A stretch of DNA of 64,000 bases from Verrucomicrobiota bacterium. GTDB taxonomy: Bacteria; Verrucomicrobiota; Verrucomicrobiia; Verrucomicrobiales; DEV007. How positions within the stretch are numbered: position 1 is the first letter of the stretch; each line of letters starts with the position of its first letter. The notes below the pieces were generated by a model. The model did not search any database. It was not told the origin of the DNA and saw only the letters and a list, made by a program, of their open reading frames with translations. The translations under genes were made by a program, and so were the position numbers. Below, piece by piece: positions 46,088 through 54,953 of this stretch. Where the stretch lies: the NCBI GenBank assembly GCA_018970725.1, contig JAGWVU010000011.1, positions 57,573 through 121,572 on the forward strand, in the 5' to 3' direction.

Positions 46088-47020
46088 ATGACGGCCATCT
46101 CCACTCTCTGGAATTGTGACCGCCACACCGATGGCGAGGCGCTGCTCTCTGAGCTGCGCACCCTCGGCCTAACCGCGATCGAGGTCAGCGCCGGGGCCAA
46201 AATCTCGCAGTTCCCCGGGTTCCGGCGGGTCCTCCATGCGGGCCGCATCCGGGTCGTGAGCTTGGCGAATTTCAGCCCGCTTCCGATCGACAGTCCGGTG
46301 GTCGGTCTCGGGGAAGGTCAACTGACGTCGTCCACCGGAGCCCTGCGGGAACGGGCCCTCGACTGGACCCGAATCACCATCGACTACGCCGCGAGCCTCG
46401 AAGCCTCCTTCGTGGTGTTGCAGCTGGGCCCCACCGGGCTGCGCGGGGTCACCCGGGAACTCTTCCGGCAGGTGCGGGCGGGCGGGTTGCACTCCCGGCG
46501 GTTCGTGGCCACCAAGCTCGATGGAATCCGCGAGCGCGAGCAGTTGGGCGAGGCCTGGTTGGGCCGGGCGCGGCGCTCCTTGGAAAATCTCGTGCCCTTC
46601 GCGGCAGCCCGCGGCATCCGGCTCGCACTGAGCGGAGGGGAAGGGTTGGAGGAAGGACCGACGGAAGAGGAGATGACCCGGCTTCTGTCCGAGTTCGGGC
46701 GCGACGGAACCGTGGGGTATTGGCACGACTTCGCCGGGACCCAGAAGAAGGCGAATCTCGGTTTTCTCGACCACGCCCAATGGCTCACCGAAAGGCGTGG
46801 CCAGCTTTTCGGGTGCCACGCGAGCGACGTGAAATGGCCGGACGCGGGAGGCTGCGTGCCGCTCTCGGGGATGATCGATTTCGAAACCCTGATGCCACTT
46901 TTGCCGCCCGGGTGCCCGGTGGTCTGGAACGTCGCCCCCCGCCACCGGGCGGCCGAACTGCGCCAGATGCTGCCGGCGTGGGAGGAACGTTTCTCCCCGG
47001 GAAGGATGACGGCATCCTAG
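46088..47020 (+). CDS. Sugar phosphate isomerase/epimerase-like TIM-barrel protein
   Basis: 310 residues. The N-terminal LRTLGLTAIEVSAGA, VVLQLGPTGLRG, RGIRLALSGGEGLEEGPTEEE and GTVGYWHDFAGTQKKANLG follow the xylose-isomerase-like TIM-barrel pattern, with histidine and aspartate ligands such as the WHD in the middle. The family isomerises or epimerises sugars or acts on AP sites; the substrate is unknown. A TTG at 46052 overlaps the rsmI stop and is a possible alternative start. Confidence 0.75.
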   Translation: MTAISTLWNCDRHTDGEALLSELRTLGLTAIEVSAGAKISQFPGFRRVLHAGRIRVVSLANFSPLPIDSPVVGLGEGQLTSSTGALRERALDWTRITIDYAASLEASFVVLQLGPTGLRGVTRELFRQVRAGGLHSRRFVATKLDGIREREQLGEAWLGRARRSLENLVPFAAARGIRLALSGGEGLEEGPTEEEMTRLLSEFGRDGTVGYWHDFAGTQKKANLGFLDHAQWLTERRGQLFGCHASDVKWPDAGGCVPLSGMIDFETLMPLLPPGCPVVWNVAPRHRAAELRQMLPAWEERFSPGRMTAS

Positions 47021-47498
47021 TGCTCCGCCCAGCCTAAAGTGATGAGTCAGATTCCGGGGAGTTTTGGCTGCCGCCAAGGCGCGAGGAGGAATAGAAGCGG
47101 ATCATCCCGCTCTACGGTTCGCTCCATGGTTTCGCCCCGCCGTTTCTTGAAGGAGGAGCCGTGATCCGGCGCATTCAGTAAAGGATGATCTCGCGGACGG
47201 ATTTGAGTTCTCTGACAGGCAGGGAAAAGGACCGGCGGAATCCTTTCCAAATTCGTTGTTTGGGGAGATCGGGCGCTGATCGCTGAGAGCCAGCCTGTGC
47301 GTTCAGCCCAAATTGGGTCGCTAGATAAACTTCCGGGAAGCAACCACCCCCCCGCGTGACCGGTTGCTCCCATCTCACTGCGGAGCAGTTTTGCGTATGG
47401 CGCGGAGGGAAAGGGCCCTGAACCCCACGCAAAGCCAGACCAGAACCCGGCGCGGCGTCGCGGAGTATGTCAACGGGTTCCCCAGCCGACAGTCTTTC
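47021..47498. other. 478-bp region without a recognisable gene
   Basis: Only short overlapping open frames of low plausibility are present. Base composition is somewhat lower in GC than around it. No tRNA, hairpin with T run or repeat is obvious. It separates the TIM-barrel gene from the small lipoprotein gene, whose 3' end it faces. Confidence 0.5.
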
Positions 47499-47741
47499 TC
47501 AATGCGGTTTGGGCTGCTCCTTGGCACCGTGACCGGCCTCCTTGGGCGCGTGGGCCGCCTCTTTGCCTCCGCTGGTTCCGTGGGCCTCACCGCCCTTGGC
47601 AGCATGATCGCCGTGAGCGCCGTGATCTGAATGGTGGCCCTTGTAGAACTCGCTCACCTGATTCCACGAGTGCCTTTCACAACCGGTGACCCCGGCCGCG
47701 AGTGCCACGACCAATCCTGCGGTCCAAATTCTCCATGCCAT
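47499..47741 (-). CDS. Small histidine-rich lipoprotein
   Basis: 80 residues. The signal peptide ends in a lipobox AAGVTGCERH. The mature part has many histidines, glycines and lysines (GHHSDHGAHGDHAAKGG and later AHAPKEAGHG), which could bind transition metals; this is inferred from composition. I recognise no family. It diverges from trpA with 86 bp between. Confidence 0.6.
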   Translation of the reverse strand: MAWRIWTAGLVVALAAGVTGCERHSWNQVSEFYKGHHSDHGAHGDHAAKGGEAHGTSGGKEAAHAPKEAGHGAKEQPKPH

Positions 47742-47827
47742 GGAGAGCCAGTAACACGGTTTGTCCTCGAATCAACCGTTTCCACTTGAATGACGGGACG
47801 CTCCACGGGAGGGTGCCCGCCTCACCG

Positions 47828-48640
47828 ATGAATCGAATCGACGCCACTTTCAACCGCTTGCGCGAGGAGGGCCAATCCGCCTTCGTGGCCTACATCTGCG
47901 CCGGAGATCCCGATCTGGACGCCACCTTTCGGATCGTCGAAGCCATGGAAGGTTGGGGGGTCGATATTGTCGAACTCGGAGTCCCCTTCTCCGATCCGAT
48001 GGCGGACGGCACCGTCAACCAACAGGCGGCCGAACGCGCCCTGCACGCCGGGACCACCGTGGCCGGGGTCCTCGATCTGGTCCGCCGCATCCGGAGGCAG
48101 AGCCAGATCCCGATCGTCCTCTACAATTACATGAACCCGATCTACACCTACGGGTTCAGCCGTTTCCTCCTTGAAGCCCGCGAGGCAGGCGTCGATGGCC
48201 TTCTGCTCCTTGATCTGCCCCCGGAAGAACAGGACGCCAACGAGGAACTCCGCGCCGCCACGGACCTGCGCTTCATCCGGCTCATCGCCCCGACCACCCC
48301 GGAACCGCGCATCGCCAGCATCGCGGCAAGGGCCGAGGGCTTCATTTATTACGTCTCCCGCGAGGGCGTGACCGGCGAACGGAGCGATATCGCGACCGAC
48401 CTCGATTCCCGGCTTTCCTTGATCCGCCGGTTCGCGAAAGTCCCGGTGGTGGTCGGTTTTGGAGTCTCCAAGCCCGAACAGGCCGGCGCGATCGCCGCCA
48501 AGGCGGACGGGGTGGTGGTGGGGAGCGCCATCGTCCGCCAGATTGCCGCGCTGGGAGCCTCGCCCGACCTCGTGCGGAAACTTTCCGAAACCGTCTGTCC
48601 ACTGGTTCAGGCCACCCGGGAAGCGGCAGCAAGCCATTGA
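47828..48640 (+). CDS. trpA: Tryptophan synthase alpha chain
   Basis: 270 residues. DIVELGVPFSDPMADG holds the catalytic glutamate and aspartate, and the order AFVAYICAGDPDL, VLYNYMNPIYTYG, RFIRLIAPTTP and VVVGFGVSKPEQ is that of TrpA. It splits indole-3-glycerol phosphate and passes indole to TrpB. No trpB is adjacent. The ATG at 47828 is chosen because the family begins at this point; an upstream open frame exists. Confidence 0.95.
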   Translation: MNRIDATFNRLREEGQSAFVAYICAGDPDLDATFRIVEAMEGWGVDIVELGVPFSDPMADGTVNQQAAERALHAGTTVAGVLDLVRRIRRQSQIPIVLYNYMNPIYTYGFSRFLLEAREAGVDGLLLLDLPPEEQDANEELRAATDLRFIRLIAPTTPEPRIASIAARAEGFIYYVSREGVTGERSDIATDLDSRLSLIRRFAKVPVVVGFGVSKPEQAGAIAAKADGVVVGSAIVRQIAALGASPDLVRKLSETVCPLVQATREAAASH

Positions 48641-48662
48641 GCCAAGTCCCTCCATTTCCACC

Positions 48663-49691
48663 ATGAAGGCCCTCACCCTCACCGCTCCCAGCCAGTTCAC
48701 CTACGGCGATGTCCCTGAACCGGATCTCGCTCCCCACGAAGTGTTGGTGGCCGTCAAAGCCTGCGGCATCTGCGGCAGTGACATCCATGGCATGGACGGT
48801 TCCTCCGGACGGCGCATCCCCCCCATCATCATGGGGCACGAGGCCTCAGGCGTCGTCGCCAAAGTCGGCCGGGACGTGAGCGATTGGGAACCGGGCGCCC
48901 GGGTCGCCTTTGACTCGATGATTTTCTGCGGGGAATGCGAGTCCTGCCGCACCGGTCACACCAACCTTTGCCCGGAACGCCGGGTCATCGGCGTCTCCTG
49001 CCCGGATTACCGGCGCCATGGAGCCTTCGCGGAATACGTCGCCATTCCGCGCCACCTCCTGGTCCCGCTGCCGGAGGGTCTCAGCTTTGAGGAAGCCGCC
49101 TTTGGAGAACCGGTCGGCGTGGCGCTTCACGCGGTCAACCTGGTGAAACCGGCACCGGGGGATACCGCCGTGGTGGTCGGCGCGGGCCTGATCGGACTGC
49201 TCGTCATCCAAGCCTTGAAACGCGCCGGTTGTTCCCGGGTCCTTGCCGTGGATCTCGACGAAAAACGTCTGGAGCTGGCCCGTGAACTCGGGGCCGATCA
49301 CGGCATCAAGGCTTCCGAACCGGATCTTCTGGCCCGGGTGCGCGACTGGGCCGGTGAGGACGGCGCGGACCTTGCCATGGAGGTGGTGGGGATCACCCCG
49401 ACCATTCAACTCGCCGTGCGCTCCGTCCGGAAGGGCGGCAAGGTCGGCGCCGTGGGCAACCTCAAACCGGTCGTCGATTTCCCGCTTCAGGAGGTGGTCA
49501 CCCGGGAAATCACCGTCTACGGCAGCTGCGCCTCCTCCGGAGAATACACCGAGGCGCTGGAGGCGGTGGCCCGGGGCGAGATCCGGGTCACGCCCCTGAT
49601 CAGCGCCAAGGCCCCCATCGCCGACGGCCAAACCTGGTTCGACAAGCTTCATCGGGGTGGAGACTTGCTCAAAGTGATCCTGCACCCATAA
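48663..49691 (+). CDS. Zinc-dependent alcohol/sorbitol dehydrogenase
   Basis: 342 residues. CGICGSDIHGMDG and GHEASGVVAKVG hold the catalytic zinc ligands. CGECESCRTGHTNLCPE is the four-cysteine structural zinc site. VVVGAGLIGLLVIQALK binds NAD(P). It resembles galactitol-1-phosphate or sorbitol dehydrogenases and oxidises a polyol. It begins 22 bp after trpA and is followed 7 bp later by an SDR gene, so a short sugar-acid or polyol pathway is possible. Confidence 0.9.
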   Translation: MKALTLTAPSQFTYGDVPEPDLAPHEVLVAVKACGICGSDIHGMDGSSGRRIPPIIMGHEASGVVAKVGRDVSDWEPGARVAFDSMIFCGECESCRTGHTNLCPERRVIGVSCPDYRRHGAFAEYVAIPRHLLVPLPEGLSFEEAAFGEPVGVALHAVNLVKPAPGDTAVVVGAGLIGLLVIQALKRAGCSRVLAVDLDEKRLELARELGADHGIKASEPDLLARVRDWAGEDGADLAMEVVGITPTIQLAVRSVRKGGKVGAVGNLKPVVDFPLQEVVTREITVYGSCASSGEYTEALEAVARGEIRVTPLISAKAPIADGQTWFDKLHRGGDLLKVILHP

Positions 49692-49698
49692 TGCCATC

Positions 49699-50490
49699 AT
49701 GTCTGCCGAGCTTTCCGATCTGTCAGGGAACGTCGCCTTTGTGAGCGGAGCCAGCCGCGGTCTGGGGGAACACTTCGCCGAAGTCCTCGCCAAGGCCGGG
49801 TGCGACCTCGTCGTCACCAGCCGGGACACCGCCACCCTCGCCCTCATCCAGGACCGCATCGAAGGCGTGGGACGCCAGTGCCTCGCCCTGGAGCTCGATG
49901 TCCTCGACCCCGATTCCATCCAAAAAGCCGCCGACCGCGCCATCGAACACTTCGGCAAGGTCGATGTCCTCGTCTGCAATGCCGGGTGCAACCGCCGCAA
50001 ACCGGCGCTCGAGGTCACTTGGGACGACTGGAATCTCATCCTCGACACCAACCTCCGCGGTTCTTTCTTCCTTGCCCAAGCCATCGTGAAGCGCTCCATG
50101 ATGCCACGCGGATACGGCCGGGTCATCACCATCGGCTCCGTCACCTGCGTCCACGGATATGCCGGTTTGGCCCCCTATGGCGCCAGCCGTGGCGGCATCA
50201 AACAGCTCACCATGAGCTTGGCGGACGACTGGGGCCCGCATGGCATCACCGTGAACTGTCTCGCCCCGGGCTGGTTCAAAACCGCCCAGAACGCGGTCAT
50301 GTATGAGGACGCCGAATGGGTCGAAATGCTCAGCAACCGCATCCCGGTGCGCCGGCCCGGTTCCATGAAGGATCTCGATGGCGCCCTCGTCTTTCTGGCT
50401 TCCGAATCCAGCCGCTATGTCACCGGCCAAACCTTGTTGGTCGACGGCGGCATCTCCGGCGGGCCTGTCCGGGCCCTTCCGAAAAAGTGA
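49699..50490 (+). CDS. Short-chain dehydrogenase/reductase (gluconate 5-dehydrogenase-like)
   Basis: 263 residues. FVSGASRGLGEHF is the NAD(P)-binding TGxxxGxG motif, LVCNAGCNRRK the NAG motif, and the active-site Ser and YxxxR/K appear in TIGSVTCVHGYAGLAPYGASRGGIK; the position of the usual lysine reads Arg (YGASR), which differs from the canonical YxxxK. C-terminal YVTGQTLLVDGGIS is typical of the fold. It is 7 bp after the zinc dehydrogenase. The substrate is unknown. Confidence 0.85.
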   Translation: MSAELSDLSGNVAFVSGASRGLGEHFAEVLAKAGCDLVVTSRDTATLALIQDRIEGVGRQCLALELDVLDPDSIQKAADRAIEHFGKVDVLVCNAGCNRRKPALEVTWDDWNLILDTNLRGSFFLAQAIVKRSMMPRGYGRVITIGSVTCVHGYAGLAPYGASRGGIKQLTMSLADDWGPHGITVNCLAPGWFKTAQNAVMYEDAEWVEMLSNRIPVRRPGSMKDLDGALVFLASESSRYVTGQTLLVDGGISGGPVRALPKK

Positions 50491-50583
50491 CCCGGGACGG
50501 ATCTCCCGGTCCACGCCATCCCGACCGTTTTTCACGAGGCCGATGAAAGAATCGGCCCGGTGGGGCGATGTTATGAATGCCTC

Positions 50584-52764
50584 ATGCGACGTCTCCCGCC
50601 TCCTTCCCTGCCCGCCCTGTGTGTTTTGCTGGCCCTGCCCATCAGCCTCACGGCGGCGGATTCCCGCCCCTTGAGCTTCGTCAATGACGTCGTCCCCATC
50701 CTCACCAAGGCGGGATGCAACAGCGGTGCCTGTCACGCCAAGGCCGTGATCGGTCAGCGCGGTTTCCGCCTTTCCCTGCTCGGTTTTGAACCGCAGGAGG
50801 ATTACGAACACATCGTCAAGGAGGCCCGGGGCCGCCGCGTTTTCCCGCCCGCGCCGGAACAGAGCCTGCTCCTTTTGAAAGGGGCCAATCAGGTGCCGCA
50901 CGGTGGCGGCGAGAAACTCACGCCGGGCTCGGAAAATTATCAGACACTGGTCCGCTGGATCGGTCAGGGAATGCCCTACCAAGCGGCCGGCCAACCCGCG
51001 CTCGCGGGACTCGAGGTCGAACCAAAGCGCCTCGCGATGAAAATGGGCACGACCCAATCCCTCCGCGTCACCGCCCGTTACGACAACGGCACCACGCGCG
51101 ACGTGACCCATCTCGCTCTCTACGAGGCCAATGCCCCTGAAATGGCGGAGGTCGGCGAGTCGGGACAGGTGAAGACGAAAGATCTTCCCGGCAACGTGGC
51201 CGTGATGGTGCGGTATGGCGGCAAGGTCTCCGTTTTCAGCATCTCCATCCCGCTCGGAGCCCCGGTGGACAAATTGCCACCGGCGAAGAACTTCATCGAT
51301 GAGCTGGTCTTCGCGAACCTGAAGGCTATCGGGGTGCCGCCCTCCGCTCCCTGTGACGACGCCACCTTCCTGCGCCGGGCTTCGCTGGACATCGCCGGCC
51401 GTCTCCCGACGCTCGAGGAGACGCAGGCCTTCCTCGCCAGCAACGCACCGGATAAAAGGGAACAGGCGATCGAGACCCTGCTGGCCAGTCCCGATTACGC
51501 GGATGCCTTCGCGAACAAGTGGACCGCGTTGCTCAAGAACAAACGGGAGGATGCGGCGGATATCACCGCGAACTTCGCCTTCCATTCCTGGGTGCGGGAC
51601 GGCATGCTCGCCAACAAGCCCTACGATGAAATGGTCCGCCAGATCCTCGCGGCGACGGGCACCATCGTGGCCAATCCGGCGGTGGCCTGGTACAAACGGG
51701 TCAAGGAACCCAACGCCCAACTCGAGGATGTGGCCCAGCTTTTCCTCGGCGTGCGGATGCAGTGCGCCCAATGCCATCACCATCCCTTCGAGCGGTGGAG
51801 CCAGGATGATTATTACAGCATGGCCGCCTTTTTCAGCCAGGTCGGGCGCAAACCGACCGCGATCGCCGGTGAGGATCTCATTTTCCACAAGCGCGGCGTG
51901 GCGCAAATCGAGAACAAACGGACCCGCGCCATGGTCAAGCCGGCCGGCCTCGGTCAGGGAGCACAGGAAATCGCCCCGGATGACGATCCCCGCCTGCGGT
52001 TGGCGGATTGGATGGCGGACACATCCAACCCGTTTTTCGCCAAGGCCCTGGTGAACCGCTACTGGAAACATTTCTTCAAGCGCGGCTTGGTCGAACCCGA
52101 GGATGACCTCCGCGACACCAATCCTCCGACCAACCCGGAACTCCTCGATGCCCTCGCGGCGCACTTTGTGCAGAGCGGCTTCGACCTCAAGGAACTGGTC
52201 CGCACCCTCACGCGCAGCCAAACCTATCAACTGAGTTCGGTGCCGAACGAACATAACCTCGTCGACGTCCAAAACTTCTCCCGGTTCTACCCGAAACGCA
52301 TGCAGGCCGAGGTGCTGCTCGACGCGCTCGACTCCTTCGCCGGTTCCAAGTCCGAGTTTGCCGATCTCCCGCCGGGCACGCGGGCGATCGCCTTGCCTGA
52401 CAACAGCTACAATTCCGCCTCACTGTTTCTCAAAGTCTTCGGCCGCCCCGAGTCCGCGAGCGTTTGTGAGTGTGAGCGCGCCCAGTCCTCCAGTCTCGCC
52501 CAAAGCCTCCACCTCATGAACTCCGCGGAAGTGAAGGGAAAAATCGCCGTCGCCGGAGGACGGGCGGACCGTCTTTCCAAGCCCGGCGTGACCGCGGAAG
52601 CGGCGGTTGAGGAACTTTATCTGGCCGCCTTTTCCAGACAACCGGATGCCGAAGAACGGCGGATCGCCACTGCCCACCTCGCCTCTCCGGACGCCAGAAA
52701 ACAGGCTTTTGAGGACCTCGTATGGGCCTTGCTGAACACCAAGGAGTTTCTTTACAACCACTGA
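50584..52764 (+). CDS. Exported DUF1549/DUF1553 protein with Big-type Ig-like domain
   Basis: 726 residues with a signal peptide. The N-terminus has the GCNSGACHAK motif (Cx4CH), seen in this PVC protein class in place of CxxCH. An Ig-like Big-type domain follows (about 145-225), then DUF1549 from NFIDELVFANLKAI and DUF1553 from RLADWMADTSNPFFAKALVNRYW. Proteins of this class are abundant in Planctomycetes and Verrucomicrobia and are linked to periplasmic breakdown or binding of complex substrates, but the activity is unknown. It heads the secreted block and lies 8 bp before the next ATG. Confidence 0.85.
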   Translation: MRRLPPPSLPALCVLLALPISLTAADSRPLSFVNDVVPILTKAGCNSGACHAKAVIGQRGFRLSLLGFEPQEDYEHIVKEARGRRVFPPAPEQSLLLLKGANQVPHGGGEKLTPGSENYQTLVRWIGQGMPYQAAGQPALAGLEVEPKRLAMKMGTTQSLRVTARYDNGTTRDVTHLALYEANAPEMAEVGESGQVKTKDLPGNVAVMVRYGGKVSVFSISIPLGAPVDKLPPAKNFIDELVFANLKAIGVPPSAPCDDATFLRRASLDIAGRLPTLEETQAFLASNAPDKREQAIETLLASPDYADAFANKWTALLKNKREDAADITANFAFHSWVRDGMLANKPYDEMVRQILAATGTIVANPAVAWYKRVKEPNAQLEDVAQLFLGVRMQCAQCHHHPFERWSQDDYYSMAAFFSQVGRKPTAIAGEDLIFHKRGVAQIENKRTRAMVKPAGLGQGAQEIAPDDDPRLRLADWMADTSNPFFAKALVNRYWKHFFKRGLVEPEDDLRDTNPPTNPELLDALAAHFVQSGFDLKELVRTLTRSQTYQLSSVPNEHNLVDVQNFSRFYPKRMQAEVLLDALDSFAGSKSEFADLPPGTRAIALPDNSYNSASLFLKVFGRPESASVCECERAQSSSLAQSLHLMNSAEVKGKIAVAGGRADRLSKPGVTAEAAVEELYLAAFSRQPDAEERRIATAHLASPDARKQAFEDLVWALLNTKEFLYNH

Positions 52765-52772
52765 TCCATCTC

Positions 52773-54953
52773 ATGTCTCCCAAGTTTTTCCCCCTCGGCC
52801 TCGCCCTGGCATTCTTCCCCGCCACCGCCTCCGCCCAATCCGTCTGCCTCCCCGCCCCGCGCCTCCTCACGCTCATGCCGATGGGCGGTCAGGCGGGCAC
52901 CAGCGTGGAAGTCACCCTCACCGGCCAACACCTCGAAAACGTCACCGCCCTCCTCTTTTCCAATCCCAAGGTCTCCGCCAAACCGGTCGCCGGGGCCGAA
53001 AACAAATTCCTCGTCACGATCGCCCCGGACGCTTCACCCGGCGTTTGCGATGCCACCGTCAAAGCCCGCCTCGGCATCTCCTCGGCCCGCGCCTTTTCGG
53101 TGGACCGCCTCCCCGAAATCACCCGCGCCAAGCCCAACAACAGCTTGGAAACCGCCACGCCCCTCACCGTGAACTCCATCTGCAATGCGTCGATGACCAA
53201 ACGGGCGGTCGATTACTACGCGTTCAAGGCCCGCAAAGGCCAGCGACTCTCGGTCGATTGCGCTGCCTCCGGGATTGACTCGAAATTGGTTCCGGTCGTG
53301 ATCGTGGCGGACGCCAGGGGACGCGATCTGGTGGTCAACCGCACCGGCGGCATCGTCGATTTCACTGCGCCGGCGGACGGAGATTACCTCGTCAAGTTGC
53401 ACGGCCTGACCTTCCAAGGCGGGGCCGAGCACTTTTACCGCCTCGCGCTCCGGGATCTTCCGGCGGGCGGTGTGGCCATACGGCAAGGCGCCACCGCCAC
53501 CGTCAGTTCCTTCTCCTGGCCGCCCCAGGGCCTGCCCGCAGCCGCGCCCTTGAAGGAATCGGAGCCGAACCACGATGGAGCCCGGGCGCAACGGGTCACC
53601 CTGCCGCTCGACGTGACCGGATCTTTCGCGCCGGCCGCCGACGTCGATACCTACGAATTCACCGCCAAAAAGGGCGAGACCTGGTGGGTCGAGGTCGGTT
53701 CCGAACGGCTCGGGCGCCCGACCGATCCCTTTGTGCTCGTGCAACGAGTCCTCCGGGAGGGCGGCAAGGAAACCCTCGCCGATGTGGCGGAACTCCATGA
53801 CATCGCCCCGCCGATGAAGGTTTCCAGCAACGGATATTCCTACGACGGACCGCCTTACGATGCCGGTTCTCCCGATGTGTTGGGCAAGGTGGAAATCAAG
53901 GAGGACGGGATCTACCGGCTCCAGATCCGTGACTTGTTCGGAGGCACCCGGAACGACCCGGCGAACACTTACCGGCTTCTCGTCCGCAAGCCCGCGCCGG
54001 ACTTCACCCTGGCGGCTTGGGCGGTTCACTTCACCCTGCGCAACGGGGATCGCGCCGCTTTCTCCAAACCGGTCGCGCTCCGCTCCGGCGCCGCCATGGC
54101 CTTCGACGTGGTGACCGTCCGGCGCGATGGATTCGATGGCGAGATCGAGGTGCAACTGGATGGCCTCCCGCCGGGCGTCACCGCGGCCGGCCTCAAAATC
54201 CCCGCCGGGAAGTCCAACGGAGTCCTCATCGTCAGCGCCTCGGAAACCGCCGCTCCCGGTTCGACCGTGGCGCGCCTCACCGGCAAGGCGCGGATCAATG
54301 GCGCCACCGTCGTCCGTGAAGGCCGTCTCGCCTCGATGACTTGGCCGGTGGCCGACGCCAAGCAGGAGATTCCCAAGCCCCGCCTCATGGCGGATTTTCC
54401 TGTCTCCGTCACCGCCTCGGAGAAAGCCCCGCTCCACCTCGCCGCGGCCGCGGACAAGGTCTGGGAGGCCAAGGTCGGCGAGACCCTCAAAATCCCGCTC
54501 AAAGCCACGTGGAACAGCGAATTCTCCGGGAGTTCCATCAAACTCAAGGCCTACGGACCCGGGTTCGAAGGCGTCAAGGAATTCGATCTCCCGGTCAAGG
54601 CCGCTTCCTCCGAGGCCGTCCTCGATCTGGCGGCCCTGAAAACCCCGCCCGGCGAATACACGATCGCCTTCTACGGCGGAGCCGTCACCCGTTACCGCTA
54701 CAACCCGGAAGCTGTGGTCACCGCGGAAACCGCTCGCAAGGAAGCGGAGGCCGCCGCAGCCAAAGCGCTGGCCGATGCCCGGAGCACCCCGGACCAGAAA
54801 AAAGCCGCGGAAGCCACCAAGGCGGACTGCGAAAAACGCTTCAAGGCGGCCACCGACACCGCGATGCCGAAGGACACGGCGGACATTTTCGTCTCCGCCC
54901 CGATCCGCATTTCCGTGAAACCCGCCACGGTGACCACCGCCGCCGCGAAATGA
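52773..54953 (+). CDS. Exported protein with IPT-like and pre-peptidase C-terminal (PPC) domains
   Basis: 726 residues with a signal peptide (GLALAFFPATASAQ). The first domain, PMGGQAGTSVEVTLTGQHLENV, is IPT/TIG-like. Two PPC-like domains follow: one begins EITRAKPNNSLETATPL, the other ESEPNHDGARAQRV; then Ig-like sheets and a short Ala/Lys-rich helical tail. No catalytic residues are visible. These domains stick to surfaces or to the other proteins of the block. Its stop overlaps the next start (ATGA). Confidence 0.8.
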   Translation: MSPKFFPLGLALAFFPATASAQSVCLPAPRLLTLMPMGGQAGTSVEVTLTGQHLENVTALLFSNPKVSAKPVAGAENKFLVTIAPDASPGVCDATVKARLGISSARAFSVDRLPEITRAKPNNSLETATPLTVNSICNASMTKRAVDYYAFKARKGQRLSVDCAASGIDSKLVPVVIVADARGRDLVVNRTGGIVDFTAPADGDYLVKLHGLTFQGGAEHFYRLALRDLPAGGVAIRQGATATVSSFSWPPQGLPAAAPLKESEPNHDGARAQRVTLPLDVTGSFAPAADVDTYEFTAKKGETWWVEVGSERLGRPTDPFVLVQRVLREGGKETLADVAELHDIAPPMKVSSNGYSYDGPPYDAGSPDVLGKVEIKEDGIYRLQIRDLFGGTRNDPANTYRLLVRKPAPDFTLAAWAVHFTLRNGDRAAFSKPVALRSGAAMAFDVVTVRRDGFDGEIEVQLDGLPPGVTAAGLKIPAGKSNGVLIVSASETAAPGSTVARLTGKARINGATVVREGRLASMTWPVADAKQEIPKPRLMADFPVSVTASEKAPLHLAAAADKVWEAKVGETLKIPLKATWNSEFSGSSIKLKAYGPGFEGVKEFDLPVKAASSEAVLDLAALKTPPGEYTIAFYGGAVTRYRYNPEAVVTAETARKEAEAAAAKALADARSTPDQKKAAEATKADCEKRFKAATDTAMPKDTADIFVSAPIRISVKPATVTTAAAK

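Noticed and set aside
54341..54949. Upstream extension of the 54950 cytochrome gene
   Set aside because: It overlaps the PPC gene in another frame and is Arg/Gly-rich; the signal peptide begins at 54950.
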